Positions 8,959-17,443 of a DNA stretch of 64,000 nucleotides are shown here, one piece after another. Source of the stretch: Acaudatibacter sp035532115 (GTDB lineage Bacteria; Pseudomonadota; Alphaproteobacteria; Caulobacterales; Caulobacteraceae); assembly GCA_035532115.1 (NCBI GenBank), contig DATKRO010000087.1:1-64000 (forward strand), given 5' to 3'. Numbering within the stretch: position 1 is the stretch's first letter; every line of letters starts with the position of its first letter. The notes under the pieces were generated by a model that did no database searches, had not been told where the DNA came from, and saw only the letters and a list, made by a program, of their open reading frames with translations. The translations under genes were made by a program, and so were the position numbers.

Positions 8959-11900
8959 GTGCGCGTCGCCGGACTTCAGGGCTTCGTCATTGGCGCCGCC
9001 CTGCGATTTCGCAGGCTCGTGGTGGCGCTCGCCGCCATCGTGGTCGCCTACGGCGCCTATGCCCTCGACCACGCCCGCTACGACGTGTTCCCGGAGTTCG
9101 CGCCGCCGCAGGTGAGCATCCAGACCGAAGCGCCGGGCCTCTCGCCCGAGCAGGTGGAGGCTCTGGTCACCGGACCCGTCGAGACCGCGCTCGAGGGACT
9201 GCCGGGCGAACGGCGCATGCGATCCAACTCGATCCAGGGGCTCTCCGTCGTCACCGTCTTCTTCGCCCCGGGCTCCGGCGTCTACCTCGACCGGCAGGTG
9301 GTGGCCGAGCGTCTGGCCGAGGTCGCCGGGCGCCTGCCGACGGGCGTGCGGCCACCGGTGATGACGCCCCTCACGTCCTCGACGCAGGTGGTTCTGGTGG
9401 CGGGCCTGACCTCGCGGACCCGGTCGCTGATGCGGCTGCGCACGCTGGCGCAATGGACCATCCGGCCGGCGCTCCTGGCCGCTCCCGGCGTCGCCGACGT
9501 CGAGATCTTCGGCGGCCAGACCCGGGCGACGCAGATCCTCGTGCACCCGAGCAGGCTGATCGCCTTCGGATTGAGCCTCGAGGACGTGCTCGCCGCGGCG
9601 CGCCAGGCCTCCGGCGTGCGCGGCGCCGGCTTCGTCAGCACGCCCAACCAGCGCATCGTGCTGCGCACCGAGGGCCAGTCGCTGACGCCGCAGCAGATCG
9701 CCGGCGTCGTGGTGGCGCGCCACGGCGGCGTCAGCGTGACGCTCGGCGACGTCGCCGAGGTGGTCGAGGCGCCGGAGCCGGCGATCGGCGCGGCCTCGAT
9801 CATGGGCGTGCCGGGCGTCGTCATGAACGTCACCGAGCAATATGGCGCCAACACGCTCGAGGTGACCAAGGGCGTCGACCGCGCGCTCGGCGCGCTGCGC
9901 CCGGCGCTACGACGCCAGGGCGTGACGCTCCACGCCAATATCTTCCGGCCCGCCAGCTTCATCATCACGGCCACCGGCAATCTGGGCTCCTCATTGCTCG
10001 CCGGCGCCGTCCTGGTGGTGGTGGTGCTGCTGCTCTTCCTCTTCGATCTGCGCGCCGCGGCGATCTGCTGCACGGCGATCCCGATCTCGCTCCTGGCCGC
10101 GGTGGTGGTGTTGCAGCGGGCGGGGATCACGCTCAACGTCATGACCCTGGGGGGCCTCGCCATCGCCCTGGGCGAGGTGGTCGACGACGCGGTGATCGCC
10201 GTCGAGAACATCGTCCGCCGGCTGCGCGAGAACCGCGGCCGGCCCGATCCGCGCACCGCGGCGCGGGTCGTGCTGGAGGCGACCTTCGAGGTGCGCAGCG
10301 CCGTCGTCTACGCGACCTTGGCGGTGATCATCGTCTTCGTTCCGGTGGTCACGCTCTCCGGCGTCGGCGGGGCGCTGTTCGCGCCGCTGGCGCTGACCTA
10401 CATCGCCGCCGTGCTGGCCTCCCTGGTCGTCGCCGTCACCCTGACCCCGGCGCTCGGCCTGCTCATGCTGGGCCATGGCGTGCGCGAGCGCGATCCGCCG
10501 GCGATGGCCTGGACCCGCCGCCGCTACGAGGCGCTGCTGCGGCGCGTGGCGCGCGCCCCGCGTGCGACCATCGCCGGCGCCCTGGCGCTGACCCTCGGAG
10601 GTCTTGCCCTGATCCCGCTCATGGGCGCGACCTTTCTTCCGGAACTGCATGAGGGCCATCTCATCGTCCACATGACTGCGGCGCCTGGCACGTCGCTGGC
10701 GCAGTCGCTGCGCATGGGCGCGCGGGTCACCGCCGCGCTGCAGCGGCTGCCCATCGTGCGCACCGTCGCCCAGCGCGTCGGCCGCGCCGAACTGACCTCG
10801 GACACGCACGGGACGCAGCAGAGCGAGTTCGAGGTGGACCTCGAGCGCGCGAGCGGCGCGCAGGCGCAGGCCGCCAAGCCTGAGATTCTCAAAGCGCTGG
10901 CGCAGTTTCCCGGCATCGACGTCTCGGTCAACAGCTTCCTGACCGAGCGGATCAACGAGACCTTCTCCGGCCAGGGGGCGCCGGTGGCGGTGAACGTCTA
11001 CGGCGACCACCTGGGCGCCATCGATGCGACCGCACGCGAGGTGCGCGACGTGCTGCGCGGCGTCCGCGGCGCGACCTCGGTGGAGCTCCAGTCGCCGCCG
11101 GGACTGCCGCAACTGGCCATCAGGCTGCGCCGAGCCGACCTGAAGCGCTGGGGCCTCGATCCGGTCGAGGTCCTCGGCGAGGTCGGCGCGGCCTACCAGG
11201 GCGATATCGTCGGCCAGACCTACAGCGGCGACCGGGTCTTCGACATCGTCGTCAAGCTGGCGCAGGCGAGCCAGGGCGACATCGCCGCGGTGGGCGATCT
11301 GCCGCTGCGCACGCACGATGGAAGCTTCGTCCAGTTGCGCCAGGTGGCCGACGTCGCCCCTGCTTCGGGCGTCTATCAGATCCAGCACCAGGGCGGGCGC
11401 CGGCTCCAGACGGTGACCGCGGACGTGCAGGGGCGGCCGCTCTCAGCCTTCGTCCAGGCTGCGAGGGCGCAGATCGCCGCGCGGGTGAAGCCGCCCAGCG
11501 GCGTCTACATCGAATTCGCCGGAGCGGCCCAGGGCGAGGCCCGGGCGCAGCGCGACCTGGCGTTCAAGGCTCTCATTGCCGGCGTCGCCGTGGTGATGCT
11601 GCTGTCGATCGTCGCCCGCAACTGGCGCAATCTGGCGCTCGTCCTCGCCAACCTGCCCTTCGCCCTGATCGGCGGCCTGGTGGCGGCGTTCCTGTCGGGG
11701 GCGGTGCTGTCGCTGGGCTCGCTGATCGGCTTCGTGACGCTGTTCGGCATCACCTTGCGCAACTCGATGATGATGATCTCGCACTACGGCCGCCTGGTCG
11801 AGGTCGACGGCCTGGCGTGGGGGCCGGACGCGGCGATCCGCGGCGCGGCCGACCGGCTCGGGCCGATCCTGATGACCTCGCTGGTCACCGGACTTGGCCT

Positions 11901-12117
11901 GCTGCCGCTCGCGCTCGGCATGAATACGCCCGGGCGCGAGATCGAAGGGCCGATGGCGGTGGTGATTCTCGGCGGGCTCATGACCTCCATGATGCTGAAC
12001 CTGCTGGTGCTGCCGACGCTGGCGCTGCGCTACGGGCGTTTCCAGCCGAGGGGCGAGCGGGACGAGCTGCTGGATCCGGGCGCCGCCGCGGAACCGCGCC
12101 CTTCGCCGGCCTCCTGA
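8959..12117 (+). CDS. RND efflux transporter, CzcA/CusA-like inner-membrane subunit
   Basis: 1052 aa, GTG start one base after the adaptor stop. The opening (Y-D-V-F-P-E-F and VSIQTEAPGLSPEQVEALV) matches the CzcA/CusA branch of the RND superfamily rather than AcrB. Transmembrane helix 4 has the proton-relay acids in GEVVDDAVIAVEN. The expected two halves, each with a large periplasmic loop, are present. The substrate is a cation if it behaves like its close relatives, but the usual CzcA motif around the relay (DGAVVIVEN) is changed to a double Asp, so metal specificity cannot be read from sequence. Operon context with a metal-type two-component system supports metal efflux. Confidence 0.85.
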   Translation: MRVAGLQGFVIGAALRFRRLVVALAAIVVAYGAYALDHARYDVFPEFAPPQVSIQTEAPGLSPEQVEALVTGPVETALEGLPGERRMRSNSIQGLSVVTVFFAPGSGVYLDRQVVAERLAEVAGRLPTGVRPPVMTPLTSSTQVVLVAGLTSRTRSLMRLRTLAQWTIRPALLAAPGVADVEIFGGQTRATQILVHPSRLIAFGLSLEDVLAAARQASGVRGAGFVSTPNQRIVLRTEGQSLTPQQIAGVVVARHGGVSVTLGDVAEVVEAPEPAIGAASIMGVPGVVMNVTEQYGANTLEVTKGVDRALGALRPALRRQGVTLHANIFRPASFIITATGNLGSSLLAGAVLVVVVLLLFLFDLRAAAICCTAIPISLLAAVVVLQRAGITLNVMTLGGLAIALGEVVDDAVIAVENIVRRLRENRGRPDPRTAARVVLEATFEVRSAVVYATLAVIIVFVPVVTLSGVGGALFAPLALTYIAAVLASLVVAVTLTPALGLLMLGHGVRERDPPAMAWTRRRYEALLRRVARAPRATIAGALALTLGGLALIPLMGATFLPELHEGHLIVHMTAAPGTSLAQSLRMGARVTAALQRLPIVRTVAQRVGRAELTSDTHGTQQSEFEVDLERASGAQAQAAKPEILKALAQFPGIDVSVNSFLTERINETFSGQGAPVAVNVYGDHLGAIDATAREVRDVLRGVRGATSVELQSPPGLPQLAIRLRRADLKRWGLDPVEVLGEVGAAYQGDIVGQTYSGDRVFDIVVKLAQASQGDIAAVGDLPLRTHDGSFVQLRQVADVAPASGVYQIQHQGGRRLQTVTADVQGRPLSAFVQAARAQIAARVKPPSGVYIEFAGAAQGEARAQRDLAFKALIAGVAVVMLLSIVARNWRNLALVLANLPFALIGGLVAAFLSGAVLSLGSLIGFVTLFGITLRNSMMMISHYGRLVEVDGLAWGPDAAIRGAADRLGPILMTSLVTGLGLLPLALGMNTPGREIEGPMAVVILGGLMTSMMLNLLVLPTLALRYGRFQPRGERDELLDPGAAAEPRPSPAS

Positions 12118-12288
12118 CCGGCCGAGCGTCCGCCGCGGAAGGGCGCCGTTGGCGGCTGCTGCGGCCCGCCCGCCCATCATGGACAAGATTTCATCGTGTT
12201 TTTCGCATCCGTTCAGGCATTCCTTCGCCTCTAGGCGTCAAAGGCGCAGGTTCCAGCCCGCGCATCGTCGAGACAAGGAGCCGAGCCC

Positions 12289-12723
12289 ATGGGATTTCTC
12301 ATCGCCCAGATCATCCCGCTCTTCGGGATCATCATGATCATCTGCATCGTGATCGGACCCATCTGGATCAGCGCCTATTTCCGGGCCAAGGAGCGGGCGC
12401 AGCTGCACGAGACGCTGCGCATCGCCTACGAAAAGGGCCTGCCGCCGCCGCCGGAACTCATCGAGAAGCTCACCGCCGGCGGCCAGGCGCCCACGCAGTC
12501 CAGCGCCCTCAACGCCGACCTGCGCCGTGGGGTCGTGCTCGTCGCCGTGGGCCTTGGCCTTTGCGGACTGGGGCTGGGGCTGGGCTGGGGCATCGGTTTC
12601 GCCGACCAGACCGGCGGGGCCATCACCGGCGGCGTGGTCGCGGGGGCCGGCGCGATCCCCGGGCTGATCGGCGTGGCCTATCTGCTGCTGTGGCTCGGCA
12701 GCCGCCGCACGATCAAGGACTGA
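12289..12723 (+). CDS. DUF6249-like small membrane protein
   Basis: 144 aa, preceded by an AAGGAG. There are three hydrophobic helices: residues 3-30 (LIAQIIPLFGIIMIICIVIG), about 79-100 and about 107-132. Between them is a cytosolic segment (EKGLPPPPELIEKL) that is typical of proteins annotated DUF6249, usually encoded beside an ECF sigma factor. It lies 42 bp before the sigma gene and is probably part of the same transcript. Function unknown; it may modulate sigma activity (inference from context). Confidence 0.7.
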   Translation: MGFLIAQIIPLFGIIMIICIVIGPIWISAYFRAKERAQLHETLRIAYEKGLPPPPELIEKLTAGGQAPTQSSALNADLRRGVVLVAVGLGLCGLGLGLGWGIGFADQTGGAITGGVVAGAGAIPGLIGVAYLLLWLGSRRTIKD

Positions 12724-12765
12724 AGCCGCGGCGCGGGGAACCCCTCCCGGAACGGAAGGCGAGCG

Positions 12766-13341
12766 GTGATCAGCCGGCGGACATTGGCCAGCGCCCACGA
12801 CCTCGAGCTCGTCGCCCTCGGCGCGAGCGGCGATCGCAGCGCGTTCGGCGAGCTGGTGCGCCGGCACGGGTCGGCGATCCGCGCGCTGCTGCGCCGCATG
12901 GGGGCCGAGGCCGCGCTCGCGGACGACGTCGCCCAGGACGCCTTCCTCGCCGCCTTCGAGCAGATCGCCGAGTTCCGCGGCGAAGGCACGTTCCAGGCCT
13001 GGGTCAAGCGCATCGCGGCGCGGCTCTACGTGCGGCGCTGGCGCAAGGACGCCAGGCTCGGTCGCGAGGGCGACCGGGCCGCTGGCGACGCGGAGGGCGG
13101 CGCGGGCGAGGCGGACCGGGCGGACCGCATCGATCTGGAAGCGGCGCTGAAGACCCTTTCCGACCCCGAACGGGTCTGTGTCGCGCTCTGCTATGGGGCC
13201 GGGCTCTCGCACGCCGAGGCCGCCGAGGCCTTGAATGCGCCACTGGGAACCGTCAAATCCCATGTCAAACGTGGTTTGGATAAGCTCAGGGCGCGCCTCG
13301 CGCCGGACGGCGGGGAGCGGCAGGTCGAGGTCCATGGCTGA
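12766..13341 (+). CDS. ECF-family RNA polymerase sigma factor
   Basis: 191 aa from GTG 12766 (GGAAGG 8 bases upstream). Sigma region 2 is seen at about residues 22-95, with the FRGEGTFQAWVKRIAARLYV segment. Region 4 follows at about 128-180, with the helix-turn-helix LSHAEAAEALNAPLGTVKSH. Its stop overlaps the start of the next gene by 8 bases. The cluster order (DUF6249 protein, ECF sigma, small membrane protein) suggests an envelope-signal sigma system in which the last gene serves as membrane anti-sigma (inference). Confidence 0.9.
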   Translation: MISRRTLASAHDLELVALGASGDRSAFGELVRRHGSAIRALLRRMGAEAALADDVAQDAFLAAFEQIAEFRGEGTFQAWVKRIAARLYVRRWRKDARLGREGDRAAGDAEGGAGEADRADRIDLEAALKTLSDPERVCVALCYGAGLSHAEAAEALNAPLGTVKSHVKRGLDKLRARLAPDGGERQVEVHG

Positions 13342-13699
13342 AGTCAGCTTCGAAGCCAGACTGGAGCGGATGTTCGCCGATGCGCCGGCCATGGCCGACG
13401 CCGAGCTGTTCGCCGTGCGCGCGCAGGACCGGCTCGAGCGCGGCTGGAACGCCCGCAGAGTGCTCATCGGCGCCATGGGCGTGGCGGGCGGCCTGGTGGG
13501 CTCGGCACAGGTTCTGGGCGCCGGCGCGACGGGCCACCTCGAAGCGCTGGGGGCCGAATCGAATGCGTTTCTGACCCGTCATCTGCAGCTGTGGCTGCCG
13601 GCCGGCGTCGCGGCGGACAGCCGGATCGTCTGGATGGCGCTGGCGCTCGCCGCGGTCGGCGTCGGCCTCGGGCTGGCGCGGGCGATCCGCGAGATCTGA
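13334..13699 (+). CDS. Small two-helix membrane protein downstream of ECF sigma (possible anti-sigma)
   Basis: 121 aa from ATG 13334, overlapping the sigma gene. Residues 1-35 are soluble and charged (FEARLERMFADAPAMADAEL), followed by hydrophobic helices at about 39-60 and 87-115. A short cytosolic N-terminus followed by membrane helices, coupled to an ECF sigma gene, fits a minimal anti-sigma factor. However, the zinc-binding HxxxCxxC anti-sigma motif is absent, so the role is inferred only from position. Confidence 0.65.
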   Translation: MAEVSFEARLERMFADAPAMADAELFAVRAQDRLERGWNARRVLIGAMGVAGGLVGSAQVLGAGATGHLEALGAESNAFLTRHLQLWLPAGVAADSRIVWMALALAAVGVGLGLARAIREI

Positions 13700-13704
13700 G
13701 GCCG

Positions 13705-14535
13705 ATGTCCGCCCAGCGCCAGGACGCCGTCAGGCGGATCACCGTGCCGGAGATCGCGGCCCGCAAGGGCGCGCAGCCGCTTGTCTGCCTCACCGCCTAT
13801 ACCGCGCCCGTGGCCGAGATCCTCGACGGCGTCTGCGACCTGCTGCTCGTGGGCGATTCGGTGGGCATGGTCCTCCACGGCCTTCCCAACACCGTCGGCG
13901 TCACCCTGGAGATGATGATCCTGCACGCCCAGGCGGTGATGCGCGCCAGCCGCAGGGCGCTGGTGGTCGTGGACATGCCGTTCGGCGCCTACGAAGGCCC
14001 CAAGGAAGGCGCCTACGCCAACGCGGTGCGGCTGCTGAAGGAGACCGGGTGCCAGGCCGTCAAGGTCGAGGCCGGTCCCACCGTGCCCGAGACCATCGCC
14101 TATCTGGTGCGGCGCGGCGTTCCGGTGGTGGGCCATGTCGGCCTTCGTCCGCAGGCGGTGAACGTCGACGGCGCCTTCAGGGCCAAGGGCCGCTCCGGCG
14201 ACGAGCGCGCCCGCATCGTCGCCGAGGCCGAAGCCACCGCCGACGCCGGCGCGTTCGCCATCGTCGTCGAGGGCGTCGCCGAGGCGCTCGCCCGCGAGAT
14301 CACCTTGGCGGTCGCGGTCCCCACCATCGGCATCGGCGCCTCGGCCGGATGCGACGGCCAGATCCTGGTCACCGACGACATGCTGGGTCTGTTCGACTGG
14401 ACGCCCAAGTTCGTGCGCCGCTACGCCAACCTCAAGCTCGAGATCGAGCGCGCCGCCCGCGCCTACGCCGACGACGTCCGCGCCCGGCGCTTCCCGGCCC
14501 TGGCGGAGACCTATTTCGCCAAGCCGGCCGGGTAG
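13705..14535 (+). CDS. panB: 3-methyl-2-oxobutanoate hydroxymethyltransferase
   Basis: 276 aa. It catalyses the first step of pantothenate synthesis, transferring a hydroxymethyl group from methylenetetrahydrofolate to alpha-ketoisovalerate to give ketopantoate. Hallmarks are LTAYTAPVAEILD, the Mg-binding GDSVGMVL near the N-terminus, VVVDMPFG, KVEAG, VVGHVGLRPQ and PTIGIGASAGCDGQILV. Cytosolic, full length. The start ATG 13705 lies 5 bp after the previous stop. Its last 25 bases overlap, tail to tail, the 3' end of the hybrid kinase gene on the other strand. Confidence 0.97.
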   Translation: MSAQRQDAVRRITVPEIAARKGAQPLVCLTAYTAPVAEILDGVCDLLLVGDSVGMVLHGLPNTVGVTLEMMILHAQAVMRASRRALVVVDMPFGAYEGPKEGAYANAVRLLKETGCQAVKVEAGPTVPETIAYLVRRGVPVVGHVGLRPQAVNVDGAFRAKGRSGDERARIVAEAEATADAGAFAIVVEGVAEALAREITLAVAVPTIGIGASAGCDGQILVTDDMLGLFDWTPKFVRRYANLKLEIERAARAYADDVRARRFPALAETYFAKPAG

Positions 14536-16466
14536 GGCGGCGCGCCCGAGCCGCCTGCGGCCCCGGCGACGCGCGCCACCTCGGCGACGAGCGCGGCCGG
14601 CGAGATCGGCTTGGCGACGACGCCGTCGATGCCGCAGGCGCGGTAGGCCGCCAGCTGCTCGGGCATGACGTTGGCGGTGGTGGCGAGGATGGGCACCTGC
14701 GCCTTGTCGCCCCCCAGCGCGCGGATGCGGCGCGCGGCTTCGACGCCGTCCATCACCGGCATCTGGATGTCCATGAAGACGAGGTCGAAGTCGGCGCTCT
14801 CCACCGCCGCGACGCCGGCCGCGCCGTTCTCGGCGGTGGAGACCGCGGCGCCCAGCTGCCCCAGCATGCGCGTGGCGACGAGCCGATTGGTGGGATTGTC
14901 CTCCACCACCAGCACCTTCACGCCGGAAAGCCAGTCGCCGGTCCGGTCCTGGCTCGTCGCCGCCGGCTCTGCCGCCGCCGGCGCGCAGACCTCCGCCCAG
15001 AACGTCGAGCCCTCGCCGGCGCGGCTCTCGAATCCCACCGAGCCGCCCATCAGCTCGGCCAGACGCCGGGTGATCGCCAGGCCCAGTCCCGGGCCGCCGT
15101 AGCGGCGCGTGGCCGACGCATCGGCCTGGCTGAAGCGCTCGAAGAGGCCGGGTCTGGCGGCCTCGGCGACGCCGACGCCGGTGTCCTCGACCTCCAGGCG
15201 CAGGCGCATCGCCTCGCCCGCGCCGCTCGCCGAAAGACGCGCCTCGATGGCGCCGCGGTGGGTGAACTTCACCGCGTTGCCGATGAAGTGGAAGAAGATC
15301 TTGCGCAGGCGCGCCGGATCGGCCGCGACCCAGCCGATTTCGGCCTGGCAGGCTTGCGTCAGGGCCACGCCCTTGGCCTGCGCCTCCGGGGCGAACATGG
15401 CGACGATGGCCTCCAGCTGCTCGGCCGGGTCCACCGGCTCGCGGGCCAGCTCCAGCCTTCCGGCCTCGACGTCGGAGAAGTCGATGATGTCGTTGAGCAG
15501 GTCCGAGAGCCCGACGCCGGCGGCCAGCGCCCGCGCCACCAGCCGCTGCCGTTCTTCGGCCGGGGGTTCGGCCCCGATCAGGTGCAGGACGCCCAGGACG
15601 CCGTTCATCGGCGTGCGGATCTCGTGGCTGATGTTGGCCAGGAACTGCGACTTGGCCTCGGCGGCGGCCCTGGCGGCCTTCTCGCCCTGCAGCGCCGCGT
15701 CGCGCGCCTCGGCCATCTCGGTCACGTCCTCGGCGATGCCCAGAACGTCCCAGCGGCCCGAGGCGCGGCGGCGCACCCCCTGCCAGGCGGCGCGCAGATG
15801 GGTCCAGGGCTCGCCGTCGTGGCGGCGGGTGCGGTACTGGAGGGTTCCGGGCTCGCCGGTGGCGAGCGAGCGCCGCCAGATCCGGTCGACCGCTTCGCCG
15901 TCCTCGGGATGGATTTCGCTGCGGGTCAGCACTCCCGACCGCCGCTCGAGCGGCGCCCGGCCGGCATGGTCGGTGAAGTCGGGATCGATGACGTATTCGT
16001 CCGCCTCCACGTCATAGCGCCAGGCGGTGACGCCGGCGATCTGGCGCACCATGGCGGCGATGCGGCGCGCCTCCTCGTTGTCGATGTCGCGCTGACGCTC
16101 GGCGGTGACGTCGCGCAGGATCATCAGCACCCAGCCGTCGGCGGCGCGCACGGCGTGATGGCGCATCCAGATCCAGCCGCGGCTCCTGCCAGCCACGCGG
16201 TAGGTGAACACGGCCCGGGCCGCCGGCGGCAGGGCGGCGAGGTCCGCCAGCGCCGGCGCGACGTCGTTGGGATGCAAAAAGTCGTTGTAGAGCCTGTGTA
16301 CGGACTGCTCGCTCGTCCAGCCGGTCGAGACGCTCCAGGCGCCGCCGACCCACTGCAGCTCGCCTTCCCTCAGCCCCACGAAGGCGTCCAGGCTGTTCTG
16401 GAGGAACCAGGCGCTGGCCCGCCACGCGCCGACGTCGACCAGCGTCTGTCCGGGCTCCGGCGCCAT
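14511..16466 (-). CDS. Hybrid sensor histidine kinase with two PAS domains and receiver
   Basis: 651 aa, no membrane segment, so cytosolic. Domain order: two PAS folds (about 15-125 and 140-252, each ending in the conserved RDVT / EDVT), HisKA with H281 (NISHEIRTPMNG), HATPase with DTGVGV and GPGLGLAITRRL, then a receiver domain (about 516-635) with D566 (FMDIQMPVMDG) and K at VAKPIS. There is no output domain, so it probably feeds a phosphorelay through an unlinked phosphotransferase (family knowledge). Orphan gene, divergent from the TPR/bamB operon and convergent with panB. The signal is unknown. Confidence 0.92.
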   Translation of the reverse strand: MAPEPGQTLVDVGAWRASAWFLQNSLDAFVGLREGELQWVGGAWSVSTGWTSEQSVHRLYNDFLHPNDVAPALADLAALPPAARAVFTYRVAGRSRGWIWMRHHAVRAADGWVLMILRDVTAERQRDIDNEEARRIAAMVRQIAGVTAWRYDVEADEYVIDPDFTDHAGRAPLERRSGVLTRSEIHPEDGEAVDRIWRRSLATGEPGTLQYRTRRHDGEPWTHLRAAWQGVRRRASGRWDVLGIAEDVTEMAEARDAALQGEKAARAAAEAKSQFLANISHEIRTPMNGVLGVLHLIGAEPPAEERQRLVARALAAGVGLSDLLNDIIDFSDVEAGRLELAREPVDPAEQLEAIVAMFAPEAQAKGVALTQACQAEIGWVAADPARLRKIFFHFIGNAVKFTHRGAIEARLSASGAGEAMRLRLEVEDTGVGVAEAARPGLFERFSQADASATRRYGGPGLGLAITRRLAELMGGSVGFESRAGEGSTFWAEVCAPAAAEPAATSQDRTGDWLSGVKVLVVEDNPTNRLVATRMLGQLGAAVSTAENGAAGVAAVESADFDLVFMDIQMPVMDGVEAARRIRALGGDKAQVPILATTANVMPEQLAAYRACGIDGVVAKPISPAALVAEVARVAGAAGGSGAPPYPAGLAK

Positions 16467-16651
16467 CGTTCACCTCAAGTTGAACCCTGCCGCTCTACGA
16501 CCGTTCCGGTAAAGAATTGCTGTCCAAGCCGATCGGGAGGCCGAGAAATCTCGGCCGGCGGCCCGCGCCGAAGCCCCTCGTTGCAGCCACCGGCCTTCGC
16601 AGATAGGTTCGCGCGCCTTGGGGCGAAGAGCCCCGTCGGGAGCCCGCATTC

Positions 16652-17443
16652 GTGGTCGATCTGTTCGAAGAGGTCGAGGAGCAGCTGCGCTCCGACCGCT
16701 ACAAGGCGCTGTTGCGCCGCATCGCGCCGTGGGTCAGCGGAATCTTCGGCGCGGTGGTTCTCGCCTACCTGGCCTACTGGGGCTTCAACCTCTTCGTGGC
16801 CCGCAACCTGTCGTCGGCCACCACGGCCTATCAGAAGGGCGTCGACGCCCTGGCGCAGAACGACGCGGGCGCCGCCTCCAGCGACTTCCAGGCGGCGGCG
16901 CGCTCGGCCTCGGCCGGCTACCGCTCGCTGGCGCTGATGCAGGAGGGCGGCCTCAGCCTGGCCGCCGGCAAACCCGAGGCGGCAGTGGGTTTCTTCGACC
17001 AGGCCGCCAAGGCCGCGCCCAACCGGATCTTCGGCGATCTGGCGAGGCTGAGGGCGGCCGAAGCCATTCTCGACGCCGCGCCCTATCCGCAGCTGAAGAC
17101 GCGCCTCGCGCCGCTCGCCGCCTCCGGTCGGCCCTACACCTTCCAGGCCCGCGAAGCGCTCGCGATGGCGAGGCTCCTCGCCGGCAGGACCAGCCAGGCG
17201 CGCGCCGATTTCCGCGATCTCTCCACCGCCATCGATGCGCCCCAGGACGTGGTGCAGCGCGCCAGCCTCGCCGTCGAGCTGATCGACGAGGGCGAGGCGC
17301 CCGCCGCCGTCGCCGCGGTGAAGGCTTCGCTGCAGAGCTCCGCCACAATGCCGCCGCCGGCGGCGGCCAGTGTCCAAGCGTCGCCGTCGCCGGCCGCCGG
17401 CCGGGGCGGACCGCCTCCATCCCCCGCGGGAGCCGCCCCATGA
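16652..17443 (+). CDS. YfgM-like membrane-anchored tetratricopeptide protein
   Basis: 263 aa from GTG 16652. It opens VDLFEEVEEQLRSDRY, followed by one membrane helix (about 27-49), then TPR-like helices (about 50-225), and ends in a Pro/Ala-rich tail (PPPAAASVQASPSPAAG) that is probably disordered. This is the TPR_21/YfgM family: an inner-membrane protein with a periplasmic TPR domain that works with the Sec translocon and periplasmic chaperones in E. coli. It overlaps bamB by ATGA, the same pairing as yfgM-bamB in other bacteria, supporting a role in envelope protein biogenesis. Confidence 0.85.
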   Translation: MVDLFEEVEEQLRSDRYKALLRRIAPWVSGIFGAVVLAYLAYWGFNLFVARNLSSATTAYQKGVDALAQNDAGAASSDFQAAARSASAGYRSLALMQEGGLSLAAGKPEAAVGFFDQAAKAAPNRIFGDLARLRAAEAILDAAPYPQLKTRLAPLAASGRPYTFQAREALAMARLLAGRTSQARADFRDLSTAIDAPQDVVQRASLAVELIDEGEAPAAVAAVKASLQSSATMPPPAAASVQASPSPAAGRGGPPPSPAGAAP

